Positions 56,302-64,000 of a stretch of 64,000 bases of DNA are shown one piece after another (position 1 is the stretch's first letter; the number at the start of each line of letters is the position of its first letter). The notes below the pieces were generated by a model. It had not been told where the DNA came from. It saw only the letters and a program-made list of their open reading frames with translations, and made no database searches. The stretch comes from Glycomyces niveus (GTDB lineage Bacteria > Actinomycetota > Actinomycetes > Mycobacteriales > Micromonosporaceae), in the NCBI RefSeq assembly GCF_017592475.1, contig NZ_JAGFNP010000006.1:130995-194994 (forward strand). The letters run 5' to 3'. The position numbers and the translations under genes were made by a program.

Positions 56302-56374
56302 TGCCCCCGGCAGGATTCGAACCTGCGACACCTGGTCCCGGAAACCAGTGCTCTATCCACTGAGCTACGGAGGC
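56302..56374 (-). tRNA. tRNA-Arg (CCG)
   Basis: The minus strand starts GCCTCCGTAGCTCAGTGG, anticodon arm CTGGT-TTCCGGG-ACCAG (anticodon CCG), T-arm GCAGGTTCGAATCCTGC, acceptor CGGGGGC and discriminator A. 73 nt. Confidence 0.95.
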
Positions 56375-56736
56375 ATGGCCTGATGAACAGGCCGCCACGA
56401 TGCTATCAGTCGCACGGCACGGGCTCGCACCCGGTTTGGCCGGTGAGGATCACACCCGGGTGAGCCCGGTCGTTTCCCCGGAGAAATGTCGGAAGCCGGG
56501 TCTAGGCTGACCCCGCGGAAACCCTCGAGCCTAGCTGACACGCTGGGGGTTCGGTGACTAAAACACCGGATAATCGCAACATCTTGGGGCCACCCCAACG
56601 GCCGACCACTACATGTATGCTTCTGCTCTGTCAGGTCGGTGCTGTCAGCCCCCGTTCCCACGGCGTGGGGAGGGCGGCGCCGCCGCGCCGCCAGCGCGAT
56701 CCGCAGCAGATCGCCCAGCACCGAGGGGATGCAGAG
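56375..56736. other. Leader of nrdAB
   Basis: 362 bases between tRNA-Arg and nrdA. Contains the paired NrdR-like boxes at 56574-56621 and, beyond them, about 115 bases of leader with GC-rich pairing potential. No ORF other than the rejected N-terminal extension of nrdA. Confidence 0.5.
56574..56621 (+). promoter_or_regulatory. Pair of NrdR-like boxes upstream of nrdA
   Basis: Box 1 56574-56589 (TCGCAACATCTTGGGG) keeps all core positions of the consensus acaCwAtATaTwGtgt. Box 2 56606-56621 (CCACTACATGTATGCT) keeps all but one. The centres are 32 bases apart, three DNA turns, as known for tandem NrdR boxes. NrdR is the ATP-cone repressor of ribonucleotide reductase genes. Confidence 0.7.
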
Positions 56737-59106
56737 ATGACCGGGCTCGCCACCACGCCATCCGCCACCACCACCGCACCGCAGCAGCGGGAGCCCGAGC
56801 CGGGACCCGCCGCCCTCATCGCCGAGCGCCTGCGCACCCACGCCGCCGGCCTGCCCGACGTGGACGCCGAGAAGGTCATCGCCCAGATCGAAGCCGGCCT
56901 CTGGCCCGGCGCCACCGCGCAGGCCCTGCGCGAGCGGGCCATCGAGATCACCTCGGCCACCGTCGCCTCCGAGCCCACCTACTCCAAGCTCGCGGCGCGG
57001 CTCCTCGCCGAGCACATCGCGGACGAGACCGCGGGCGAGGGCGTCACCTCGTTCACGACCTCCATCGCGGCCAGCAACGCCAACGGCCTGCTCGCGGACG
57101 ACCTGGTGGCCTTCGTGAACGCCAACGCCGAGGCCCTGGACGCCGTCATCGACGACGCCGCCGACGACCGCTTCGAGTACTTCGGGCTGCGCACCGTCTA
57201 CGACCGCTACCTGCTGCGCCACCCCGAGCACCGCACCGTGCTCGAGCGCCCCCAGTACTTCATGCTCCGCGTCGCGTGCGGGCTGAGCCAGTCGGTCGAG
57301 GAGGCCGCCGAACTCTACCGCCTCCTGTCGACCCTCTCGTACCTGCCGTCCTCGCCGACGCTGTTCAACTCCGGCACCCGCCGCTCGCAGCTGTCCTCGT
57401 GCTTCCTGCTCGACTCCCCCAAGGACGAGCTCGACTCGATCTACGAGCGATACAGCCAGGTCGCGCGCCTCTCGAAGTACGCCGGCGGCATCGGCATCGC
57501 GTGGTCGCGCGTCCGCTCGCGCGGTTCACTCATCCGCGGCACCAACGGCCACTCGAACGGGATCGTGCCGTGGCTGCGCACCCTCGACTCGTCCGTCGCC
57601 GCCGTGAACCAGGGCGGCCGCCGCAAAGGCGCCGCGTGCGTGTACCTCGCGTCCTGGCACGCGGACATCGAGGAGTTCCTGGAGCTGCGCGACAACACCG
57701 GCGACACCGAGCGCCGCACCCACAACCTGAACCTCGCGAACTGGATCCCCGACGAGTTCATGCGCCGGGTCGAGGACGACGCCCAGTGGTCCCTGTTCGA
57801 CCCCAAGGAGACCCCGGAGCTCGTCGACCTGTGGGGCGACGACTTCGACCAGGCGTACCGGGCCGCCGAGGCCGCTGGCAAGGCCAAGAAGACCGTCGCG
57901 GCCCGCGAGCTGTACGGACGCATGATGCGCACCCTCGCCCAGACCGGCAACGGCTGGATGACCTTCTCCGACACCGCGAACCGGACCTCGAACCAGACCG
58001 CGCGCAAAGAGAACGTCATCCACCTCTCGAACCTGTGCACCGAGATCCTCGAGGTCACCAACGACTCCGAGACGGCCGTGTGCAACCTCGGCTCGGTGAA
58101 CCTGGCCGAGCACACCACGCCGGAGGGCTTCGATTTCGAGCGTCTCGAGGAGACGGTGCGCACCGCGGTCAAGTTCCTCGACCGCACCATCGACCTCGGC
58201 TTCTACCCGACCGCGGAGGCCGAGAAGGCCAACCGCAAGTGGCGCCCGATCGGCCTGGGCTGCATGGGCCTCGCCGACGTGTTCTTCAAGCTGAAGCTCG
58301 CGTTCGACTCTGAGGAGGCGCTCGCGCTCTCGACCGCGATCGCCGAGCGCATCGCGATCGTGGCGTACGAGACCTCTTCGAAGCTCGCTGCCGAGCTCGG
58401 GGCGCACCCGAACTTCGCCGAGACCCGCGCCGCCGACGGCGTGCTGCACATCGACCACTTCTCGGACGCGCGACTGACGCTGGGCGGGCGCTGGGACGCG
58501 GTGCGCGCGCAGATCGGCGAACACGGCCTGCGCAACTCGCTGATGATCGCGATCGCGCCGACCGCCACGATCGCCTCGATCGCCGGCTGCGCCGAGTGCA
58601 TCGAGCCGGTGGTGTCGAACGTCTTCAAGCGCGAGACCCTCTCGGGCGAGTTCCTGCAGGTGAACCGCCACCTGATCGCCGAGCTCAAGGAGCGCGGGAT
58701 CTGGAACGAGCAGGTGCGCCAGGCGATCGTGGTCGCCGAGGGCTCGGTGCAGGGCATCGACGCGATCCCGGCGGAGCTCCAGGAGCGGTACCGCACCGCG
58801 TGGGAGCTGCCGCAGAAGGCGCTCATCGACCTGGCCGCGGCGCGCACGCCGTTCATCGACCAGTCGCAGTCGCTCAACCTGTTCCAGGCCGCGCCGACCA
58901 TCGGCAAGCTCTCGTCGATGTACCGGTACGCGTGGAAGTCGGGTCTGAAGACCACGTACTACCTGCGCAGCCGTCCGGCCACGCGGATCAACCAGACGAC
59001 GGTCAGCGCGCAGCCCGCCGCCGCGCAGCCGACCGAGCTCGAGGTAATCCCCGCGGATATCGCGTGCTCCCTGGAGAACCCGGAGAGCTGCGAAGCCTGC
59101 CAGTAA
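56737..59106 (+). CDS. nrdA: Ribonucleoside-diphosphate reductase class I, alpha subunit
   Basis: 789 residues. Large subunit that reduces NDPs to dNDPs. N-terminal ATP-cone-like segment (IAERLRTHAAGL...RERAIEITSATV), then the alpha/beta barrel with active-site cysteines in QLSSCFLLDSPKD, HLSNLCTEILE and AVCNLGSVNL, and substrate loop SLIRGTNGHSNGIVPW. The C-terminus SLENPESCEACQ supplies the CxxC thiol shuttle. Start ATG 56737 follows GAGGGG by eight bases. The region upstream of it in frame lacks coding character. nrdB follows 92 bases later. NrdR boxes precede it. Confidence 0.97.
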   Translation: MTGLATTPSATTTAPQQREPEPGPAALIAERLRTHAAGLPDVDAEKVIAQIEAGLWPGATAQALRERAIEITSATVASEPTYSKLAARLLAEHIADETAGEGVTSFTTSIAASNANGLLADDLVAFVNANAEALDAVIDDAADDRFEYFGLRTVYDRYLLRHPEHRTVLERPQYFMLRVACGLSQSVEEAAELYRLLSTLSYLPSSPTLFNSGTRRSQLSSCFLLDSPKDELDSIYERYSQVARLSKYAGGIGIAWSRVRSRGSLIRGTNGHSNGIVPWLRTLDSSVAAVNQGGRRKGAACVYLASWHADIEEFLELRDNTGDTERRTHNLNLANWIPDEFMRRVEDDAQWSLFDPKETPELVDLWGDDFDQAYRAAEAAGKAKKTVAARELYGRMMRTLAQTGNGWMTFSDTANRTSNQTARKENVIHLSNLCTEILEVTNDSETAVCNLGSVNLAEHTTPEGFDFERLEETVRTAVKFLDRTIDLGFYPTAEAEKANRKWRPIGLGCMGLADVFFKLKLAFDSEEALALSTAIAERIAIVAYETSSKLAAELGAHPNFAETRAADGVLHIDHFSDARLTLGGRWDAVRAQIGEHGLRNSLMIAIAPTATIASIAGCAECIEPVVSNVFKRETLSGEFLQVNRHLIAELKERGIWNEQVRQAIVVAEGSVQGIDAIPAELQERYRTAWELPQKALIDLAAARTPFIDQSQSLNLFQAAPTIGKLSSMYRYAWKSGLKTTYYLRSRPATRINQTTVSAQPAAAQPTELEVIPADIACSLENPESCEACQ

Positions 59107-59198
59107 GACCATGTCGGGGCAGGGCGGAGACGCCCTGCCCCGCTTTCACCCCGCCCACCGCTTCACCCCGCCCACCAGAACCGAGAGAGGACCCGCGA

Positions 59199-60194
59199 AT
59201 GCTGCTCGACCCGGGCATGAACCTGACCCTGCGACCGATGAAGTACCCGGACTTCTACGACCAGTACCGGGCCGCCATCAAGAACACCTGGACCGTCGAG
59301 GAGGTCGACCTCGCGTCCGACCTGACCGACCTGGCCGGGTTCACGCCCCAGGAGCAGCACCTCATCCACCGCCTCGTGGCGTTCTTCGCCACCGGCGACA
59401 CGATCGTCGCGAACAACCTGGTGCTCAACCTGTACCAGCACGTGAACTCCCCCGAGGGCCGCCTGTACCTGTCGCGGCAGCTGTTCGAGGAGGCCGTGCA
59501 CGTCCAGTTCTACCTGACGCTGCTCGACACGTACCTGCCCGACCCGGAGGAGCGCGCGAAGGCGTTCGACGCGGTCAACAACATCCCGTCGATCAAGCGG
59601 AAGGCCGACTTCTGCTACAAGTGGATCGACGAGGTCTTCGACATGCAGGAGCTGAAGACGGCGGACCACCGCCGCAAGTTCCTGCTCAACCTCATCTGCT
59701 TCGCCGCGTGCATCGAGGGCCTGTTCTTCTACGGCGCCTTCGCCTACGTGTACTGGCTTCGCAGCCGGGGCCTGCTCGACGGGCTCGCGACCGGCACGAA
59801 CTGGGTGTTCCGCGACGAGTCCTGCCACATGAACTTCGCGTTCAGCGTGGTCGACATCGTGCGCCAGGAGGAGCCCGAGCTGTTCGACGAGCAGATGCGC
59901 CAGGAGGTCACGGACATGCTGCAGGAGGCCGTGGAGGCCGAGCTGCAGTTCGCCGAGGACCTGATCGGCGAGGGCATGCCCGGCATGACCGTCAAGGACA
60001 TGAAGTCGTACCTGGAGTACGCCGCCGACCAGCGCCTCGTGCGCCTCGGCATGCCCAAGAAGTGGGGCTCGGAGAACCCGTTCCCGTTCATGGCGCTCCA
60101 GGACGTGCAGGAGCTGACGAACTTCTTCGAACGTCGCCCGACCGCCTACCAAGTGGCCGTGGAAGGCAAGGTCGACCTCGACGAGGAGTTCTGA
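59199..60194 (+). CDS. nrdB: Ribonucleoside-diphosphate reductase class I, beta subunit
   Basis: 331 residues. Diiron tyrosyl-radical subunit. Metal ligands are visible as Asp in FFATGDTIVANN, Glu and His in LFEEAVHVQFY, Glu in CFAACIEGLFFYG and Glu-His in FRDESCHMNFAF. The radical Tyr lies four residues after His in HVQFY, as in E. coli NrdB. The C-terminal tail (KVDLDEEF) should dock on NrdA. Start ATG 59199 with AGAGAGG upstream. A strong terminator follows at 60266-60296. Confidence 0.97.
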   Translation: MLLDPGMNLTLRPMKYPDFYDQYRAAIKNTWTVEEVDLASDLTDLAGFTPQEQHLIHRLVAFFATGDTIVANNLVLNLYQHVNSPEGRLYLSRQLFEEAVHVQFYLTLLDTYLPDPEERAKAFDAVNNIPSIKRKADFCYKWIDEVFDMQELKTADHRRKFLLNLICFAACIEGLFFYGAFAYVYWLRSRGLLDGLATGTNWVFRDESCHMNFAFSVVDIVRQEEPELFDEQMRQEVTDMLQEAVEAELQFAEDLIGEGMPGMTVKDMKSYLEYAADQRLVRLGMPKKWGSENPFPFMALQDVQELTNFFERRPTAYQVAVEGKVDLDEEF

Positions 60195-60265
60195 TCCGAA
60201 GCCGCGCAGGCTCTCCCATGCGCGGCGACCGCTTGCGGGGCCGTGAATTCGGCTCTGCGTAGCGA

Positions 60266-60296
60266 AAGGGCCCGACGCCGGTGGCGTCGGGCCCTT
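60266..60296 (+). terminator. Terminator of nrdAB
   Basis: AAGGGCCCGACGCC and its exact complement (14 bp) with a 3-base loop, 72 bases after the nrdB stop. Confidence 0.85.
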
Positions 60297-60355
60297 GTTC
60301 TCGTCCGCCTTCGCGGACTCGGGAGTCCGTGCGGCGCAGTCGCTTCGCTCGCGCC

Positions 60356-62206
60356 TCAGCCTTCGCGGGCGAAGGTGGAGCCGTTGGCCTCGGATCCGTC
60401 CTTGAGCTGGGCGACGCACTGGAAGGTGCCGTCGCCGGAGACGTAGACGTCCGTGGTCCAGTCGAGGGAGTCGCCGCCGATGAGCTGGGAGAGCGGGCCT
60501 CCTTCGACTTGGGCGTCGACGCAGGCGGCCGCGACCGTCGCGTCGGCTCTCGCCCCGTCGGCGTCGGCGATGCCCTCGGGGAGCGGGCCGGTCGCGTAGG
60601 CCTCCCACTGGTGGGCGAGTTCGCAGTCGGTGGAGGCGAACGCGGCGTCGTAGCAGGCGGGCTCCGGGACGCAGGAGACGCCGTCGGTCTGGAGCGTGCA
60701 CTCGCCCACGTAGTCGCCGGCGTTGGACTGCGCGGCGAGGTCGGGGGCTTCCTCCCGGTCGAAGAGCCAGATGCCGCCCGCGATGAGGAGGCCGAGGATC
60801 ACCAGGGCGCCCGCGCCCATGCCGATGAGGCGGCCGATGCTGGAGCCGGTGTCGCCCTCTTTGAGGCGGCGTTCGCGGCGGGTCAGGCCGGTCTCGTTGC
60901 GGGGCACAGGGACCGGGAGGCGCGGGTCGTTCTCGTCGCGGGAGCCGCCGGAGGCGAAGGCCTTCCAGGCGGTGGTCTCGGCGGCGGCGTCGCGCGGCGG
61001 GGCCGCGGGGCTCACGGGCGGGGAGGGGATGCGCGCGTTCGGGTCGGGAACGACCGGGGAGGAGAAGGGCGCCTCGGGGCCGGTCTTGAAGGCCGCCCGG
61101 GCCGTCTGCGGTTCGCGACCCCGGCGCTTGCTCGGGGCGAGGCGGAGCGTCGAGGGCGCGTCGGGGAACGAGCTCGGGTCGAGCTGGGCGTAGCCGGGGG
61201 GCGAGGCCGAGCGGGCCGACTCCTGCGGCGGCGAGGAGTACGCCCCGAAGACGCCGACGCCTTGGGGTGCAGGGGAACTCGGGGGCGGGTCGTCGGTGAC
61301 GCGGGGCAGGATGCCGGTGGAGGCCTCGGGGATGCTCGCGAGGAACTCGCGGAACTCGACGGCGGTCGGGCGCCCGTCGGGGTTGTTGATGAGCGCGGTG
61401 CGCAGCATCTCGAGCAGGAGCGGCGATATACCGGGGATCGCCGGGATCGGCTGATCGAACAGGGCCGCGACGTCGTTGATGTCGAGGACCCCGTCCACGG
61501 GGAACCGCGGGGGCGTGCCGGACAGCATCGTGTAGAGCGTCGCGGCCAGGGAGTACACGTCGGCGCTGGGGCCGGCCTCGCGCATCTGGAAGACCTCCAG
61601 GGGCGCGTACGCGGGCGTGGCCATGGTCGAGACGGGCTCGCCCGGGCGGGGCGCTGCGATGAGGCTGGAGAGGCCGAAGTCGCCGAGCACGGCGTGGCCG
61701 TGGTGGTCGACGAGGAGGTTCGCGGGCTTGACGTCGCGGTGGACGATGCCGGCCTCGTGGGCGGCGGCGAGGGCGTCCGCGATGCGGATGCCGATCTCGA
61801 TGGTCCGGTGCGGCGGGATCCGGCCGTGCTTGTCGAGCAGGTCGGCCACGGTGCCGCGGCAGCGCTCCATGACGACGTACGGGTTCGCCTGGTGGGTGAG
61901 GCCGGCGGAGAGCATCTTGACCACGCACGGGTGGTCGGAGAGGCGTCCGGCGGTCTGGACCTCGCGGCGGAAGCGCTCGCGGGCGGCGTCGTCGGTGAGC
62001 GGCCGGGCCTCGACCTTGACGGCGACCTCGGAGCCGTCGTCGTACCGGGTGGCGCTGTAGACGATGGAGAAGGCGCCGCGGTCGATCTCGCGGAAGCCGG
62101 TGAGGCGCTCGATGCCCTGGAAGAGGGATTCCGGGTCGGCCTCGGAGCGGAGGGGTGAGGGGGCGAGGGGGTCGGTTGGAGCACCGTAGGACGAGATGGT
62201 GTCCAC
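60356..62206 (-). CDS. Membrane Ser/Thr protein kinase with extracellular septum-formation-like domain
   Basis: 616 residues. Hanks-type kinase domain (about 35-295): glycine loop LTGFREIDRGAFSIVYSA, catalytic Lys in EVAVKVEA, HRDVKPANLL catalytic loop, DFG in LGDFGLSS, APLEV (APE-like). A 190-residue Pro/Ser-rich juxtamembrane region follows, one membrane helix near 485-505 (LIGMGAGALVILGLLIAGGIWLF), then an extracellular domain with four or more Cys (YVGECTLQTDGVSCVPEPACYDAAFASTDCELAHQWEAYATGPLPEG) resembling the septum-formation domain rather than PASTA repeats. It probably signals cell-envelope or division state. Confidence 0.93.
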   Translation of the reverse strand: MDTISSYGAPTDPLAPSPLRSEADPESLFQGIERLTGFREIDRGAFSIVYSATRYDDGSEVAVKVEARPLTDDAARERFRREVQTAGRLSDHPCVVKMLSAGLTHQANPYVVMERCRGTVADLLDKHGRIPPHRTIEIGIRIADALAAAHEAGIVHRDVKPANLLVDHHGHAVLGDFGLSSLIAAPRPGEPVSTMATPAYAPLEVFQMREAGPSADVYSLAATLYTMLSGTPPRFPVDGVLDINDVAALFDQPIPAIPGISPLLLEMLRTALINNPDGRPTAVEFREFLASIPEASTGILPRVTDDPPPSSPAPQGVGVFGAYSSPPQESARSASPPGYAQLDPSSFPDAPSTLRLAPSKRRGREPQTARAAFKTGPEAPFSSPVVPDPNARIPSPPVSPAAPPRDAAAETTAWKAFASGGSRDENDPRLPVPVPRNETGLTRRERRLKEGDTGSSIGRLIGMGAGALVILGLLIAGGIWLFDREEAPDLAAQSNAGDYVGECTLQTDGVSCVPEPACYDAAFASTDCELAHQWEAYATGPLPEGIADADGARADATVAAACVDAQVEGGPLSQLIGGDSLDWTTDVYVSGDGTFQCVAQLKDGSEANGSTFAREG

Positions 62207-62671
62207 TGTGTACAGCCTCCGTTCTTCGGCGACGCGCGGGAGTGACTGGCGTCATTGCCTGATGCAGGTCGGTGCGCCGATCGTCGCGATCAGCGCGTGG
62301 GGACGTTCCGGACCTAGGTCGCGGCGCTCGGGCCTGGGGGATCCGAGTCATGGGACCTTTGACGCATAACGTTACGGCAACGCGCCCACGATTCTGTATA
62401 CCCCTGGACGAAGAGCCAGCGATAACTGGCCGAACGGTTGATATGTCGCTTCCACTGGGCGAACTGCCGGTAGCCCATAGTGAATGCATCCCCCGTGTGG
62501 CGCGCGGGAGGACGGGCGGTCCGACTGGAACGGGCCCCGTGCCGCAAGGCCTCGGCCCGAAAGGGCCGCCCGTCCACCCGCTGCGTCGCCCCCACTGCAG
62601 CAAGCATCGCAGCGTCGAAGGCGGTGGCGGCGTACACGGTGTGCGTCCCTTTCAGGCGATCCGGCCGCAGC
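62207..62671. other. 465-base region upstream of the kinase gene
   Basis: It contains the kinase promoter and the 3' flank of the next gene. No frame in it shows coding bias. The stretch around 62360-62470 is AT-richer than its surroundings. I see no tRNA, hairpin or repeat worth naming. Confidence 0.5.
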
Positions 62672-64000
62672 TCATGAGACCTTGGCGGCTTCGAGGTAGC
62701 CCTCGGCCCAGGCCGTGGCCCCCGGGTCCTCCCCGAACGACTTCAGCGTGGTCATCGCCCACTGGCGGGCCGCTTCGACCTGGCCGTCCTCGTCCAGGAG
62801 GCGGGCGTAACGGGCCACGATCGCCCGGCGCGGACTCCCCAGTGCGGGCTCGTCATGATGCGCCGCAAGGGGTTCGAGCATGGCGAGGGCTCCCGCGCGG
62901 TCGCCCTTGGCGGCGCGCACGTCGGCCAGGAGCGCGGTGTTGGCCGCGCGGCCCGGCTCGAGCACGTCGTCGGTGACGAGCCCGAGGGCCTCCTCGGCGG
63001 CGGCCGCGGCGGTGGCCGCGTCCCCGAGCTCGAGAGCGCAGCGGCCTCTGAGGTTGTGCGCCAAGGAGATCAGGAGCGGGTGGCCGGTCTTCGCGCCGTA
63101 CTCCTCCGCGCCTGCGGCGAGGTCGAGGGCGTGGTCGAGCGCGCCGATCGAGCGGGCCGCCAAGGCCCGCACGTACTTCGCGAAGCCGCGGCCCCAGTCG
63201 TCGTCGATGCGCTCGAAGTCGCGGAACGAGGCCCGCGCGGCGGCGTCGGCGCCCGCCGGGTGGCCCAGGGACACCTGGGCGGCGGCGCCGATGGCGCGCA
63301 GCAGCCCGACGGCGAACACGTCGCCCGAGCGCTCGCCGATCGGCATGAACACATCGGACAGTCGCTTGGCCTCGGTGAACCGCCCGGCCATGAGGAGCGC
63401 GAATGCGGAGACGCCGCGCACCCAGGCCCGGCCGACCAGGTCCATTTGGCGCGCAAAGGCTTTCGCGGCCTCGCGGAGCACGTCGTCGGCCCCGTCGAAG
63501 TCGCCGCGGGCCACCAGGACCCACGCGCGGTGCTGCAGGGCCCAGGCGAGGCGCTTGTCGTCGCCGACGCCGACCGCGACGTCATAGGCGTCGAGGAAGC
63601 GGGACTCGGCCTCGCTCAGGTGACCGGCGAGGAAGTCGAGCAGGCCGATGCGGCACTGCGCGTCGCAGCGCGGCCCCGCCAGGCCCTCGCGGCGCGAGAG
63701 CGCCAGCGCGGCGGTCCACGCGGTGCGGGCGTCCTGGAGCTCGCCCCTGTAGCGGTGGAGGCGGCCGCGCAGCAGCAGCAGCTGGGCCACGAGTTCGGCC
63801 TCGTCCTCGGGGAAGTCGTCGCCGAAGAGGCGCCCGGACGGGTGCTCCTCGTGCTCGGCGTGGTCGTCGTCGGCAGGGACGATGAGGCCGATGTCGATGG
63901 CGAGGCCTTCGATCTCGGCTTCGGCTTCCTCGGTGCGGCCCAGGCGGGTCAGCGCGCGGCCGCGCAGGAGACGGTCGTCGAACGACAGGGGCGCGAGGCG
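62672..64000 (-). CDS. TPR-like helical repeat protein, N-terminus beyond the window
   Basis: The last 442 codons of a longer gene, whose frame is open to the window edge. Repeated 34-residue helical hairpins with Ala/Leu/Asp patterns (RGELQDARTAWTAALALSRREG, LAGHLSEAESRFLDAYDVAVGVG, ARGDFDGADDVLREAAKAFAR, ALELGDAATAAAAAEEALGLV) are tetratricopeptide-like, running to the C-terminal end. Such arrays end large actinobacterial regulators (adenylate-cyclase/AAA or kinase-TPR proteins). Which of these it belongs to cannot be judged here. The gene may be connected with the kinase downstream, 465 bases away. Confidence 0.82.
   Translation of the reverse strand, partial: RLAPLSFDDRLLRGRALTRLGRTEEAEAEIEGLAIDIGLIVPADDDHAEHEEHPSGRLFGDDFPEDEAELVAQLLLLRGRLHRYRGELQDARTAWTAALALSRREGLAGPRCDAQCRIGLLDFLAGHLSEAESRFLDAYDVAVGVGDDKRLAWALQHRAWVLVARGDFDGADDVLREAAKAFARQMDLVGRAWVRGVSAFALLMAGRFTEAKRLSDVFMPIGERSGDVFAVGLLRAIGAAAQVSLGHPAGADAAARASFRDFERIDDDWGRGFAKYVRALAARSIGALDHALDLAAGAEEYGAKTGHPLLISLAHNLRGRCALELGDAATAAAAAEEALGLVTDDVLEPGRAANTALLADVRAAKGDRAGALAMLEPLAAHHDEPALGSPRRAIVARYARLLDEDGQVEAARQWAMTTLKSFGEDPGATAWAEGYLEAAKVS

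Noticed and set aside
56554..56736. N-terminal extension of nrdA from an upstream ATG
   Set aside because: It would place the NrdR boxes inside the coding region, and the segment has no coding character. ATG 56737 has a good RBS.
62272..62976. 234-codon frame in the gap upstream of the kinase
   Set aside because: Overlaps the end of the TPR-like gene on the other strand and has no recognisable motif or RBS.

Overview
The window is about 64 kb of a high-GC actinobacterial chromosome. Nearly every open frame has strong third-position GC, and TTA leucine codons are almost absent. The gene content is that of a filamentous actinomycete: a cvn conservon, LPXTG thioester surface proteins, a Tat-exported GH11 xylanase, a LprG/P55-type operon, and the tRNA-Thr/tRNA-Met/rpmG/hadA/hadB block known from mycobacteria. 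I lean towards Glycomycetales, Micromonosporales or relatives, but the sequence alone does not fix the genus.

Layout. 1-2.1 kb: the end of a YtfQ-type sugar ABC operon. 2.1-5 kb: cobalamin adenosyltransferase, a 3-hydroxybutyryl-CoA dehydrogenase with no stop codon where one is expected, hadB-hadA-rpmG and two tRNAs. 5-12.7 kb: a membrane GAF-GGDEF-EAL protein, iron-box-controlled heme oxygenase, an M23 peptidase, PcrA helicase and chorismate mutase. 13-15.6 kb: two tandem thioester (TQXA) LPXTG proteins. 15.9-25 kb: a fused phosphatidylserine decarboxylase, an inverted-repeat element, a double Nudix protein, guaA, a FUSC transporter, a Bax inhibitor-like protein and a 5'-nucleotidase. 25-30.3 kb: acyl-CoA dehydrogenase and the conservon cvnABCD plus a GAF protein. 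30.7-33 kb: tRNA-Leu(UAA) next to a DUF222-HNH gene flanked by oppositely oriented short repeats, which looks like a decayed mobile element. 33-35.8 kb: arginine transporter plus arginine deiminase. 36.9-49.1 kb: an oligopeptide/oligosaccharide-type ABC permease with four tandem paralogous solute-binding lipoproteins. 49.2-56.4 kb: a HelD/HelR-type ATPase, small enzymes, the LprG/P55-like pair, a DUF3817 protein, the xylanase and tRNA-Arg. 56.7-64 kb: class I ribonucleotide reductase nrdA-nrdB preceded by paired NrdR-like boxes, a membrane Ser/Thr kinase with an extracellular septum-formation-like domain, and the 3' part of a helical-repeat protein.

The least ordinary signals are: the HNH locus, which has inverted flanking repeats beside a tRNA and no stop codon for over 4.6 kb; the dehydrogenase whose expected stop position holds a rare TTA codon just before a terminator hairpin; a nested inverted element of about 160 bp in which two convergent genes end; and an 11-base motif shared upstream of the xylanase and one of the four binding proteins. 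All coordinates, motifs and alignments were made by eye.
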